Origin: Scatosoma sp045576335
Lineage (GTDB): Bacteria > Bacillota > Clostridia > Christensenellales > Borkfalkiaceae
Length of the DNA stretch: 40,483 nt
Direction of reading: 5' to 3'
Assembly (NCBI GenBank): GCA_045576335.1
Contig: JAZNGH010000015.1
Span: 1 to 40,483 of the forward strand
Below, in pieces: positions 15,537 through 25,329 of this stretch. The number at the start of each line of letters is the position of its first letter. Within the stretch, counting starts at the first letter, position 1. The translations under genes and the position numbers were made by a program. The notes under the pieces are model-generated. The model ran no database searches, was not told the origin of the DNA, and worked only from the letters and a program-made list of their open reading frames with translations.

Positions 15537-18263
15537 ATGAAAAAATCGAGAAAATTTTTAATTTCAACGCTTAGCGTACTTGGCCTTTGCAGCTTGACAA
15601 TCGCAAGCGCAACCCTTGCGAACACCGCAACAGCAAGCGCGGATGTGGTCCCGTACGAGGTATACGGCGCGTCTGTACGCATAAAAAGCGAGGGGTATAA
15701 TCCCGGTGTCAAATTTCACGTGGTAATGACGGAAAGCGAATTTGACAAATACGGCGAAATCGACGCTACGACCGGCAAGGGTAAGCTTGACGAAGGCGTT
15801 AAGACGTACACCCTTTTGTTGCCCGAATATTTGACGGGTGGCGAAGACCTTACAATTGATTTCGGTGAAGAAAACGATGTAGAGCTTTCTATTTCCAACA
15901 CATCGAACCTTTGGAACAAAGCAACGTTGGACGGTGTAGACTATATGCAGACGATTACGTATCTGTATAACATTCCCGCAAGCGATTACGGAACGGAGCT
16001 TGCCGTTCGCGGTTATATCGACAACAAGGGTACGCCCGTTTACACCGAGCAAGTGAATGGTATTTCGATGTCTTACGTAGCAGAAGTGGAATACGAGGAC
16101 CGCAATTCCGCGCTGACGGCAAACGAAAAATCGTCGTTGAAAGCGACCTATCTTGACAAAACGATTACTTATCACGTAGAGGGCGAAACCACGACGGAAA
16201 GCCTGCAATATAACGAGACGGCACAAGCTGTTCCCAACGTTGCCGAAAAGCAAGCGGATAACGACTATTTCGTAGGTTGGTATACAAGATCGGGCAAGGC
16301 GGTTGACCTTACGGCACCTATCAAGAACAGCGTAGAGGCATACGCAGTATACAGAGAGGCAATCGTATTGAGCGCAGAAACGCCGTCCTTTAACGTTGCC
16401 GATTACCAGCGCGCGGAAAGCGACACGGTGGAAAGCATGACCCTTACCTTAAAGGGTACGGAATACGACCTCGGTACGGCTGTTACCGACGGTGCGGACT
16501 ATGAGACTTTGCGTACGGCGTATGCAAACCACGGCGAGGGTGAAATGAAGGTGACGCTCAGCGATGCAAGCGGCACGTATACGCTCAATCTCCCCGCATT
16601 GGTAGTTACCGAAGATATCAGTACGTTAGACCGCTTTAACGTTATGCGCGATTATAACGGTATGTATTCGCAGTCTAATGTAATTTATGGCTATTTCCGT
16701 ATCACGGATGATCTTTCCACAAACGACACAATAAGCACTAAAAACGGTACGGGGGCTAAGACTTTCAAGGCTACTATTGACGGTTTAGATCATACGTATG
16801 TCGGCGGCGCGCTCAGCACGTACGGCTTGTTTGGTGCATATATGGTGGAGGCTTCTTTGAAGAACTGGACGATTGAATGTAATAACTATTATAATCACGA
16901 CGGTTCATCTTGTATGCTTGCTACACAAATTCGCTCCGCTACGTTTGAAAATATAACGCTGAAGGTGGCGAGAATTGCTGGTTCAACGAGTGAAGTCAAT
17001 TATAATAGTGCTGCTGCCAATCAGGGGTTAATTGCCACAAGTGGCGTTGCGGCTACAACTTTTACGAACGTGACGATTGAATTTGGCTATTCCACGAATG
17101 AAACTTCCAGATTTTATAAATTACGTTCCTTGTTTGGTTTCGCGCTTAACGGAAAAGGGAATTATGAAGATATTGGCGACAATACGTACAACGGCTTGTA
17201 CATTAATGAGAACAATGGCGTAAAGCTGGAGTATTTGGGAACGAATAACGTAGAGTTGGAAGAAGGCACGTATCAACACGTGACGTTGCAAGACGAAGTG
17301 AACGACGGGGCGGTAATTTATTACAACGGTGAACGGCTTTATAAAATAGCGGAAACGGCAAGCCTTGCAAAACAAAACGTGATTTTGGACGGAAAAACGA
17401 CGGTTTCCCTTGATTTAGGCGATTATGCAGACGAGACAATCGTTTCCATTACGGCAGTGAACGGCGCGTTTAATTTGGGTACGAATCCATCCGCGCTGGA
17501 CGTAACCGCTTGGACGGCATCTGCGTATGACAACTGGGGCGCGCAAGAAATTGTGGTGAAAACGCAAATTGACGACGATACGCAACGTATCATCACCATT
17601 CCCGTTTTGGCGGCGACTGCGTTTATTTCTACGGCGGAGGAGTTGATGGCATTCAGTACGACTGAAGGTAAGACGGAAACGACTGGCTATTATATGCTTA
17701 CGGAGAATATCGACTGCGCGAATGTAGGAACGTTTGCCGGTGGATACAATACACGCACCTTTAAAGGTGTATTAGACGGAAACGGCAAGGAGGTTTCTAA
17801 TATCACGGTAGGAGACGGCGGTATTTTTGGCACCGTGTGGAGTTTAACCGTCAAGAATGTGGATTTTACTGATGTAACGTATCAACACGCAAGCGGCGCT
17901 TATGTCGGTCTGTTTGCAAGTTGGGTTAGAGGCTCTTCAACGTTCGAAAATATTAATATTACGATAAAATCCTATGACGGTTTAAGAACGAGCGACGGTG
18001 CGCTTTGCGTTCTTTGGGACGCGGCTTCGACGTTGAGGGACGTTATAATTGACGCAAGCGAGGCGACTACGTCCTATAACCAGACGGTAATACTGGGAAC
18101 GAATGCAGACGGGAATCTTACCTGCGATAATGTTGAGATTAAATTGAAATCTTTGAATAATGTATACGTAGGGCAAGACAGTGATGGCTCCACGACGTAT
18201 ATAAGTTTCGACGATTATGGTCAAAGTCAAGACGTTACGGTTACGATTAGCGCAACTAACTAA
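15537..18263 (+). CDS. Large secreted beta-rich surface protein with GLUG-like repeats
   Basis: A 908-residue secreted protein. Signal peptide at about 1-36 (KKSRKFLISTLSVLGLCSL, cleavage after ATASA). Residues about 40-200 form an unknown N-terminal domain. About 210-275 is an InlB/Listeria-Bacteroides-type B-repeat (strand-rich, ending in DNDYFVGWYTRSGK). The rest is beta-helix or GLUG-like, with DGNGKEVSNITVGDGGIFG at about 752-770. No LPXTG or membrane anchor is seen, so attachment is unclear. The last third is clearly related to the C terminus of the protein at 27471. Likely an adhesin or glycan-binding surface protein (inference). ATG 15537 follows AAGGAGG. Confidence 0.7.
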   Translation: MKKSRKFLISTLSVLGLCSLTIASATLANTATASADVVPYEVYGASVRIKSEGYNPGVKFHVVMTESEFDKYGEIDATTGKGKLDEGVKTYTLLLPEYLTGGEDLTIDFGEENDVELSISNTSNLWNKATLDGVDYMQTITYLYNIPASDYGTELAVRGYIDNKGTPVYTEQVNGISMSYVAEVEYEDRNSALTANEKSSLKATYLDKTITYHVEGETTTESLQYNETAQAVPNVAEKQADNDYFVGWYTRSGKAVDLTAPIKNSVEAYAVYREAIVLSAETPSFNVADYQRAESDTVESMTLTLKGTEYDLGTAVTDGADYETLRTAYANHGEGEMKVTLSDASGTYTLNLPALVVTEDISTLDRFNVMRDYNGMYSQSNVIYGYFRITDDLSTNDTISTKNGTGAKTFKATIDGLDHTYVGGALSTYGLFGAYMVEASLKNWTIECNNYYNHDGSSCMLATQIRSATFENITLKVARIAGSTSEVNYNSAAANQGLIATSGVAATTFTNVTIEFGYSTNETSRFYKLRSLFGFALNGKGNYEDIGDNTYNGLYINENNGVKLEYLGTNNVELEEGTYQHVTLQDEVNDGAVIYYNGERLYKIAETASLAKQNVILDGKTTVSLDLGDYADETIVSITAVNGAFNLGTNPSALDVTAWTASAYDNWGAQEIVVKTQIDDDTQRIITIPVLAATAFISTAEELMAFSTTEGKTETTGYYMLTENIDCANVGTFAGGYNTRTFKGVLDGNGKEVSNITVGDGGIFGTVWSLTVKNVDFTDVTYQHASGAYVGLFASWVRGSSTFENINITIKSYDGLRTSDGALCVLWDAASTLRDVIIDASEATTSYNQTVILGTNADGNLTCDNVEIKLKSLNNVYVGQDSDGSTTYISFDDYGQSQDVTVTISATN

Positions 18264-18273
18264 ATAACACAAA

Positions 18274-18305
18274 AGAGAGGGTGAAATTTGCCTTTTGCCC
18301 TCTCT
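18274..18305 (+). repeat. Intergenic hairpin before the solute-binding gene
   Basis: AGAGAGGG (18274-18281) and CCCTCTCT (18298-18305) with a 16-nt loop, followed by A-rich DNA and no T-run. Probably a transcript-stabilising or partial termination structure. Confidence 0.5.
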
Positions 18306-18334
18306 AAAAAACAAAAAAAGTACGAGGAAACAAT

Positions 18335-20101
18335 ATGAAAAAGAATTATGCAAAAACTGCAAAAAGGATTTTGACGGGCGCGCTGGCGGGTATGCTGCTA
18401 TTCTCTACGGTGGCTTGCGGTGAAACCGAAACTTCGACTGACGAAAACTTCGGCGCGAAAAACCCTTACGAGCTGACCGTGTTCAACTTCGGCGGTGGCT
18501 TCGGCAGAGAATGGTTAGACACCGTTATTCAGCGGTACAAGCAAGAACGCGCTGGAAAAGAATTTGAAATCAACGGCATCACCTACGACGGCGTAACGTT
18601 TGACATAGACCCAGCGAAAAAGACCTTAGCTGGTATGACCCAAACAGGCGTGAAGTACGACATTTGGTTCCACGAATCGGTGTATTACTATCAACTTTTG
18701 AACATGGGCTTTCTTGCGCCGATGACGGAGGTGCTTACAAGCCCGAATCCCTATGAACCCGGCAAAACGTTGGAAAGCAAGTTGACGGAAGAACAGATCC
18801 AATATTTAAAAGTAGATACCGACCAAGACGGCGTAGGCGACACCTATTACGGGATTCCGCACTACGCGGCGTATTTCGGGATCAACTACAACAAGTACAT
18901 GTTCGACACCAACGGCTGGTATTTTAAGGACGGTTACGCGGATGCCGATTTGGACGACCCCGAAGCCTTTATGTTTTGTTTCACGAAAACGGAGAGCTTG
19001 CGTTCGGCGGGGCCCGACGGCGAGAAAGGCACGTACGACGACGGGCTGCCTACGACGTATCGCGAATTTTACGCGCTTTGCGATTACATTTCCGCCACGA
19101 ACAAAGCCGTTTCTTGGGCTGGAAAGTATCGCGGAAGCTATTTGAACTGGTTCTTGAATTCGTTGACGGCGAGCAACGAAGGGGCAGAACAAATGGCGTT
19201 GAACTATTCGTTTAACGGTACGGCGAAAAACCTCATCGACGTTGACGAGAAGACCGGAGAGATTACCGAGCTTCCCGACGAGCAAATCGACGGGCCGAAC
19301 AACGGCTACCTGCTCTCCAAACAGGCGGGCAAGTATTACGCGCTTTCGTTCTTGGAAACGATTATGGACAACGGCTGGTGCAACGATTCGTCCACCGATC
19401 CGAACAACGAACAAACGACGGCGCAAACAGACTTTATTCAAGGCAAGGACGACCCGACGCAACGCGTGCCTATGCTGTTTGACGGCGTTTGGTGGGAAAT
19501 GGAAGCGGCAAGCACGTTTAACAACATTCAGCAAGCGACGGGCAGAGACGACAGAGACCGTTACGCGTTTATGCCGTTCCCCGCGCCCACGCAGGAAGAA
19601 GCGGACAGACGGGCAGCAGCGTACGCTAACGGTGAGAAGTATTACACGCTTTTAGAAACCAACAACTCTATGTGTTTTCTTGGTAGCAGCATAGACGACG
19701 CGGAGCGTTGGCTTGCGATCGACTTCATTCAATTCTGTAACACCGACGAATCGTTGGCGGAATTTACGAAGATCACCGACACGACGAAGGCGTTGACCTA
19801 TACCGTAAGCGATGACGACAAAGCGGAAATGTCCACGTTCGGTAGATCGCTGATCACCTTGCAAGAAAACGCCAACATCGTATCCAGCTTCTCACACGAG
19901 GCGTTCTATTTGCAAAACGAAGCCTCTGTAAACGACTACTACTATAAGTTCAGCGCGTATTACGACGATACTTATTCCGACAGAAAGAGCATTCCTGTGG
20001 ACGAGTTTAAGAAGGAAGTTAGCGCGGCGACGTACTTCAAAGGCTTGTATCGCTACGATTTCAGCCGTTGGAAGACGATGTCGGGTTCTAACGTGAAATA
20101 A
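18335..20101 (+). CDS. ABC sugar-binding lipoprotein
   Basis: A 588-residue extracellular solute-binding protein (family 1, LplA-like size). The lipid-anchor signal ends in STVACGE (Cys near residue 28). The mature part has the usual two-lobe architecture, with NPYELTVFNFGG at the start, IPHYAAYFGINYNKYMF in the hinge region, and Trp-rich segments (MLFDGVWWEME). A DTDQDGVGD stretch near residue 162 resembles a calcium-binding loop. Long SBPs of this class bind oligosaccharides. ATG 18335 has GAGGA upstream. The two permease genes follow; a strong hairpin between them probably keeps this gene's mRNA in excess. Confidence 0.88.
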   Translation: MKKNYAKTAKRILTGALAGMLLFSTVACGETETSTDENFGAKNPYELTVFNFGGGFGREWLDTVIQRYKQERAGKEFEINGITYDGVTFDIDPAKKTLAGMTQTGVKYDIWFHESVYYYQLLNMGFLAPMTEVLTSPNPYEPGKTLESKLTEEQIQYLKVDTDQDGVGDTYYGIPHYAAYFGINYNKYMFDTNGWYFKDGYADADLDDPEAFMFCFTKTESLRSAGPDGEKGTYDDGLPTTYREFYALCDYISATNKAVSWAGKYRGSYLNWFLNSLTASNEGAEQMALNYSFNGTAKNLIDVDEKTGEITELPDEQIDGPNNGYLLSKQAGKYYALSFLETIMDNGWCNDSSTDPNNEQTTAQTDFIQGKDDPTQRVPMLFDGVWWEMEAASTFNNIQQATGRDDRDRYAFMPFPAPTQEEADRRAAAYANGEKYYTLLETNNSMCFLGSSIDDAERWLAIDFIQFCNTDESLAEFTKITDTTKALTYTVSDDDKAEMSTFGRSLITLQENANIVSSFSHEAFYLQNEASVNDYYYKFSAYYDDTYSDRKSIPVDEFKKEVSAATYFKGLYRYDFSRWKTMSGSNVK

Positions 20102-20128
20102 TCGCTTGGCTTATAGGCAGGCAACGGC

Positions 20129-20151
20129 GGGGCTGTGAGTTTTACAGCCCC
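20129..20151 (+). repeat. Stable hairpin between SBP and permease genes
   Basis: GGGGCTGT (20129-20136), 7-nt loop, ACAGCCCC (20144-20151), with no T-run. A 3' stabiliser at this place is a common way to make the binding protein more abundant than the permeases. Confidence 0.6.
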
Positions 20152-20172
20152 CACGCAAGAGAAGGAGAATGT

Positions 20173-21108
20173 ATGGAAAAGTTAAAAAAACAAAAATCGA
20201 TGTCGGAAAACAAACGGACGGATTTGATTTTTTACTGCTGTATGTTGGCTTGGCCCGTGTTGCAGTTTGCCGTGTTTTGGGTGGGCGTCAACGCCAATTC
20301 CATTTTATTGGCGTTTCGCGAAATTTCGTTTGATACCACCACCAACAAATACGTGACGAATTATTTTACGTTCGTTCAATTTACCAAAGTATTCCAATGG
20401 CTGTTTACGGCAGAATTCGGCAATATGATTTGGTTCAGCGTAAAAGCGTATTTGTTGACGAGCGTCATTTCGATCCCCTTAGGATTATTACTTTCGTTTT
20501 ACATATTCAAACGCTTACCCGGTTGGTCGCAATTCCGCGTCCTGTTATATTTGCCAGGCGTACTTTCGGGCGTGGTCGTGTCTGCTATGTATCGTTTTTT
20601 CCTTGTGGATTGTTTGCCATATATGATTCCCAGTATCGGGAATTTATTAGACCCTACGCGTGGGCTGGATTTCCCCGTCTTGATGATCTACTACTTATGG
20701 TCGGGCTTTGGCGGAAGCGTGCTGCTGTATTCCAACAAAATGTCGTCGATTGCAGACGAGGTTGTCGAAAGTGCAAACTTGGAAGGGGCGACGGGGTTGA
20801 AAGAATTTTGGTATATCGTGCTTCCGCATGCGTATCCCACCATATCGCTCTTTCTCGTGACGGGCGCGGCGGGGATTTTCCTTACTCAGTACGGCGCGTA
20901 CGATATGTTCGGCGGTTACGCCAGCACGAGCATTCAAAGCGTGGGCTATTGGTTCTACGTCGTTATGTTAGGGAAATTCGCTAACTCGGTGGCTTCGCCA
21001 GAGCTCCCGTACTACTCTGCGGTGGGTATCGTCTTGACGTTCGTCACGCTTCCGTTGATGTTAATTATGCGCTGGGCAACGGAAAAATTTGGACCGAGTG
21101 AAGATTAA
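20173..21108 (+). CDS. ABC sugar permease, LplB/UgpA type
   Basis: A 311-residue inner-membrane protein with about six hydrophobic segments. The EAA-loop motif, where the ATPase docks, is visible near residue 200 (VESANLEGATGLKEFWYIVLP). A short basic N-terminal tail precedes the first segment. Forms the transmembrane channel with the next gene, fed by the lipoprotein at 18335. ATG 20173 follows AAGGAG. Confidence 0.9.
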   Translation: MEKLKKQKSMSENKRTDLIFYCCMLAWPVLQFAVFWVGVNANSILLAFREISFDTTTNKYVTNYFTFVQFTKVFQWLFTAEFGNMIWFSVKAYLLTSVISIPLGLLLSFYIFKRLPGWSQFRVLLYLPGVLSGVVVSAMYRFFLVDCLPYMIPSIGNLLDPTRGLDFPVLMIYYLWSGFGGSVLLYSNKMSSIADEVVESANLEGATGLKEFWYIVLPHAYPTISLFLVTGAAGIFLTQYGAYDMFGGYASTSIQSVGYWFYVVMLGKFANSVASPELPYYSAVGIVLTFVTLPLMLIMRWATEKFGPSED

Positions 21109-21120
21109 AGGAGGACGGCA

Positions 21121-22134
21121 ATGGAAAAACAATTAAAAGCAAAAAAGAAAAAAAGTCGGTTTACGCCGATCACCGTTTTCCTGTTGGTGATGCTGTGCAT
21201 ATGGTGCGCCTCGCTGATCTATTTGATGACGTGGTCGGTCGTCACCTCTTTTAAGGTCAACCGCTACGTTTACGAATTGGATCCTTACGGAATGTTCATT
21301 GACTATAACCGTTACTTAAATTCTTGGTCCACCGACCCGAACGTAGAACCCGACGTATATTATCGCTACGCATTTTTGCAAGCGCAAGCGGAAGGCTGGC
21401 TGCCGTTCTATACATTTAGGCATATTTTTACAGAGTTTGTTGTGTCGACCGACCCGATGGTCGGACACCCGCCGAGAGAGGTCGGCATGCTGGAAATGTA
21501 CTGGAACACTGTTTGGTATTCGGTGGGGTGCGCATTCACAAGCACTCTCGTGCCGTATATCACCGCATACGCCTGTGCACGCTTCAAATTTAAATTCTCG
21601 CGGTTTATTCATACGTTGGTGCTATTTGTTATGATGGTGCCGATCGTCGGCAGTACGCCTTCGGAATTAAGCCTTGCTAACGCGTTGGGGATCTTAAACA
21701 CGCCTTGGTGTTTGTGGATCATGTCCGCAAACTTCTTGGGTATGTATTTCCTCGTATTCTACGACGTTTGCAAAGCCTTTCCCGATTCGTACGCGGAGGC
21801 AGCGAAGATTGACGGCGCAAGCAACTGGCAGGTGTTCTGGCACGTGGCGACCCCGCTTTTGAAAAATACCTTCGGCACGGTGTTCCTTTTGAAGTGGGTC
21901 GGTTATTGGAATAGCTATCAATCGGCAAAGCTGTATATGCCCAGCTATCCCGTGTTGGCTTCTGGGCTGAACTATATTATGAACTCTAACGCGGATTCCC
22001 TTCGCTTCGACCATACCGCGACTCCTGCCAGAATGGCGGCGGTGGTTATGGCGGCGATCCCCGTTTGTATCGTATTTTCGATTTTCCAAAAACGGTTGCT
22101 TGGCAATTTGACGGTAGGCGGTATCAAGGGTTAA
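21121..22134 (+). CDS. ABC sugar permease, LplC/UgpE type
   Basis: A 337-residue partner permease. The EAA loop reads AEAAKIDGASNWQVFWHVATP (around residues 223-243). An unusually long periplasmic-side insert follows the first membrane segment (about residues 45-120). ATG 21121 follows AAAGGAGG, 12 bp after the previous stop. No ATP-binding subunit is encoded anywhere in this window, so a shared MsiK/UgpC-type ATPase elsewhere is expected (established for this transporter class). Confidence 0.9.
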   Translation: MEKQLKAKKKKSRFTPITVFLLVMLCIWCASLIYLMTWSVVTSFKVNRYVYELDPYGMFIDYNRYLNSWSTDPNVEPDVYYRYAFLQAQAEGWLPFYTFRHIFTEFVVSTDPMVGHPPREVGMLEMYWNTVWYSVGCAFTSTLVPYITAYACARFKFKFSRFIHTLVLFVMMVPIVGSTPSELSLANALGILNTPWCLWIMSANFLGMYFLVFYDVCKAFPDSYAEAAKIDGASNWQVFWHVATPLLKNTFGTVFLLKWVGYWNSYQSAKLYMPSYPVLASGLNYIMNSNADSLRFDHTATPARMAAVVMAAIPVCIVFSIFQKRLLGNLTVGGIKG

Positions 22135-22157
22135 TTACGAAAAAAGGAGACAGATTT

Positions 22158-25100
22158 ATGAAAAAAATGCAAAAATTGCGCGTTGTGTTATGCGCTTGTT
22201 TATCGCTTGCGGTCGCCTTGCCTCTGGTGTGTACGATCGCTTCCAGCCAAGCAAGCAACACGCCTTCGTGGAGCGAGGTTTCCCTTTCCTCCACCTACCT
22301 ATTGCAGGATACGCTTACCGTTCCTGAAAGGACGCTTACCGTCGGCGGAAAAGATTACAAGACGGACATCAAATTGACGTACCCCAACGGGTCGATCGAA
22401 ATGATCGACGCGGGCGAACGGGTTTTGAAAACCGCAGGGGAATATACGCTTACTTACGAAGCGAAGGACGAAAACGGGAAATTCTACAAAGAAGAAACGG
22501 AATTTTTCGTCAATAATAAATTGTGGACGGTCGAAAACGCGAAAAGCTCTACGGAATACGGTATCGTCGGCAGCACCTACGGGCTGAAAGTGCGCCTTGC
22601 GAAAGACGACGCCCTTTCCTTTAACCGAACGATCGATCTTGCCGATTTGGAAGCGACGGACACCCTGTTGAAAGGGTTCATTACCCCCGATCTCGTCGGC
22701 TCTCACGATTTCGGAAAATTGCTGTTTACATTCACCGATGTTTTAGATCCTACCCAGACGATGACCGTGCAATGCACGAAGAGCTTAGATGTATCCAACC
22801 AGTACTGCACCAGCTACTGGACGGCGAAAGGTACAGGGCAGGTTTTGGGCGGCTGTGGTAGCGGAACGCTAGATACTTTCAGTAGCTCTTTAACGAATCC
22901 GAACTGGAACATCGGTTGGGGCGGCGCAAGCACAACTACCGTTTCGTTCTATTCAAGACTTATTAATAACTGGGGACCTCCGGCGACATTTAAGGACGTG
23001 GTTGCGGATCAATGTGCGTTTACGTTGCGTTACGATAAGGAAAACGTGCAAGCGTTGGTCGCTCAAAAAATCATCACCGACTTCAATGAGGAGAGCCTCC
23101 ATACGAAGGAGGCGCTTTGGAACGGCTTTCCCAGCGGAAAGGTGCGTCTTACGGTCACGGCGCTCGATTATGTTTCCGAGACGGCGAATTTCTGTATTTC
23201 CAGCCTGTTCGGGTATGATTTTACGGACGAGAACGTGTTTGCGGAAACGGAAGAGCCGATCATCACCGTCAACGTTGACGAAAAGTACGTGCAGTACGAC
23301 GAAAATACGGACGGATACGCGTTGACACCTTATGCGGTCGTGGGCGGAAATTACACCGTGCCGACCGCCAGCGCGATCGACGCGTATTCGGGAAAGCTGA
23401 ACGTAGAAACGCGGGTGTATCATAATTATTCCAGCGAGACCCATAGGGTGGAATATCCCGTTAAAAACGGAACGTTTAGTGTAGATCTGCCCGGTAGGTA
23501 CGCCATTGTATATAGAGCGAAAGATTATATGGGCAACGTGGCGGAAACGGTGTACTGGATCACCGCGAAAGCCGCGTTGGAAGAACCGCTTACGCTGTCC
23601 GTCAATACGACGGGCGTAAAGATGAGTGGTGTTTTGGGTGAAAAAATTCAAGTGGCTGACTACATCGTTACGGGCGGCAGCGGAGATAAGGAGGTCGTGA
23701 CGCGCGCAAGCAACGGTTCTGCCGTCGTGGATGTCGTGGACGGCAAATTTATGGTGGAACAGATGGGCGAATGGACGGTAACGTACACGGCAAAAGATTT
23801 TGCGGGTGTCGTTGTGGAGAAGTCCTACGCCGTCAACGTAACTTGGGGCAACAAGCCCGTGTTCGTGGATCAGCCGATCTTGCCAAAATACTTCGTTTCG
23901 GGCGGAAAATATTTCATTCCCGCGCTGTACGCCAACGATTATACTTCGCATGCGTTAGAACGTCGTTTGGCTACCGTCACGGTGAAAGACGCGAACGGTG
24001 AAGCTACGTATGAAGCGGGCGAAGTATTTATTCCCGTCGTGAATGCGGACGATCCCGTCGTGACGTTGACGTTCAACGTAGGCGGCGTGTCGCTTGAAAA
24101 GGAAGTTCCCGCCGTGAGCCCCTTAATTGAAAACGAGGGCGATATCTACGTCTATTTGGATAAAATGTTCGTCGGGGAAAATTTCACGACGGAAAGAACG
24201 AATCAAGGTATGACGGTGCTTGCAACGGCGGACAGTTCGTTTCGTTGGAGTTTTGCCAATCCCGTCGTGGCGACGAATGCGTTGGTGTATATGAAGGGTA
24301 TCCAAGGGCAAAGCGATTTTGCGGGCGTAAAGGTGACCTTTGCGGATAGTGAAAACAGCGACGTTGCCGTTACGATGTACATAAAGATGAATAGCGACGG
24401 CACGATGACTGCCGATTTCGGCGGAGTGACCAAGAAGCTGATTTACGGCTTCGATTTGGGCGTGAGTTCGTCGGGCGTGGTTTTGGATGAATTGAAATTT
24501 TCCTACACAGCGGGCTTGTTCTGCGTCAACGACTGGAAGGTGGACGTTTTCACGGACGATGCGGGCAATGCATTCAACGGCTTCCCGTCGGGCAAGGTAT
24601 ATATATCTTCGGAGACGCTCGACGCGAAGGAGGGCTGTGGCTACGTCATAAAACAATTGGATAATAACATCATTGGTAAGTTGATCAAGGACGTGACCGC
24701 CCCCAGAATTGTTATTACAGGGGTTTACGGCGGCATACACGATATCAACGAAACCTACACCGTCACGAAAGCGTACGTCAGCGACACGGTGGACGCCAGC
24801 GTGCTTGCGTTCGTTACCGTGAAAACGGCGGACGGGCAAATCGTTTCGGACGTCAAAGGGTTGCCTTTGAATAATGTTTCGGCTGCGCAAGAATATGTGA
24901 TCGAGTTGAGAGCGTACGGACAGTATTTGGTAGAATATACCGCTGTGGATCACGTGGGGAATCCTGCTGAGGAAACTGGCTACGCCATCAACGTATTCGA
25001 CCGCAAAGCGCCCGTCGTGGAAATTGCGGACGCTTGGTCGGCAACTGCAAAAGTCGGCGATACGGTAACGCTGCCCGAAGTCTATATTGCGGATAACGTT

Positions 25101-25316
25101 TCCAAAGTGGAAGACATGCAGGTATATAGATACGTGCGAAATCCTGACGGGAGAGCTATCGTAATCGGTTACGATTACACCGTGAAAGACGGTAAAGTGG
25201 AATACACGGCGTACAGCTTCACCTTCCAAAACGTCGGCGAATACAGATTTATCGTCATCGTCACCGACGGGGCAGGCAACGAAACGATGGTGGAATACGT
25301 TGTGACGGTATCGTAA
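22158..25316 (+). CDS. Secreted multi-domain Ig-like protein
   Basis: A 1052-residue secreted protein. Signal peptide at about 1-35 (KLRVVLCACLSLAVALPLVC, then SSQAS). Several bacterial Ig-like units (patterns such as AGEYTLTYEAKD, PGRYAIVYRAKD, MGEWTVTYTAKD, YLVEYTAVD, ending in VTDGAGNETMVEYVVTVS). Two related non-Ig domains, each with the motif NGFPSGKV (about residues 320 and 809), look like concanavalin/LamG-type lectin folds. No cell-wall anchor signal. Predicted to bind glycan at the surface (inference). ATG 22158 follows AAAGGAGA; the longer frame overlaps the permease gene and is unlikely. Confidence 0.7.
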   Translation: MKKMQKLRVVLCACLSLAVALPLVCTIASSQASNTPSWSEVSLSSTYLLQDTLTVPERTLTVGGKDYKTDIKLTYPNGSIEMIDAGERVLKTAGEYTLTYEAKDENGKFYKEETEFFVNNKLWTVENAKSSTEYGIVGSTYGLKVRLAKDDALSFNRTIDLADLEATDTLLKGFITPDLVGSHDFGKLLFTFTDVLDPTQTMTVQCTKSLDVSNQYCTSYWTAKGTGQVLGGCGSGTLDTFSSSLTNPNWNIGWGGASTTTVSFYSRLINNWGPPATFKDVVADQCAFTLRYDKENVQALVAQKIITDFNEESLHTKEALWNGFPSGKVRLTVTALDYVSETANFCISSLFGYDFTDENVFAETEEPIITVNVDEKYVQYDENTDGYALTPYAVVGGNYTVPTASAIDAYSGKLNVETRVYHNYSSETHRVEYPVKNGTFSVDLPGRYAIVYRAKDYMGNVAETVYWITAKAALEEPLTLSVNTTGVKMSGVLGEKIQVADYIVTGGSGDKEVVTRASNGSAVVDVVDGKFMVEQMGEWTVTYTAKDFAGVVVEKSYAVNVTWGNKPVFVDQPILPKYFVSGGKYFIPALYANDYTSHALERRLATVTVKDANGEATYEAGEVFIPVVNADDPVVTLTFNVGGVSLEKEVPAVSPLIENEGDIYVYLDKMFVGENFTTERTNQGMTVLATADSSFRWSFANPVVATNALVYMKGIQGQSDFAGVKVTFADSENSDVAVTMYIKMNSDGTMTADFGGVTKKLIYGFDLGVSSSGVVLDELKFSYTAGLFCVNDWKVDVFTDDAGNAFNGFPSGKVYISSETLDAKEGCGYVIKQLDNNIIGKLIKDVTAPRIVITGVYGGIHDINETYTVTKAYVSDTVDASVLAFVTVKTADGQIVSDVKGLPLNNVSAAQEYVIELRAYGQYLVEYTAVDHVGNPAEETGYAINVFDRKAPVVEIADAWSATAKVGDTVTLPEVYIADNVSKVEDMQVYRYVRNPDGRAIVIGYDYTVKDGKVEYTAYSFTFQNVGEYRFIVIVTDGAGNETMVEYVVTVS

Positions 25317-25329
25317 AGGAGACGAAAAG

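Noticed and set aside
24123..25229. A 368-residue minus-strand open frame (and similar at 22953-23951)
   Set aside because: Antisense shadows of the Ig-like secreted protein; His/Arg/Phe-rich composition and no start signals.
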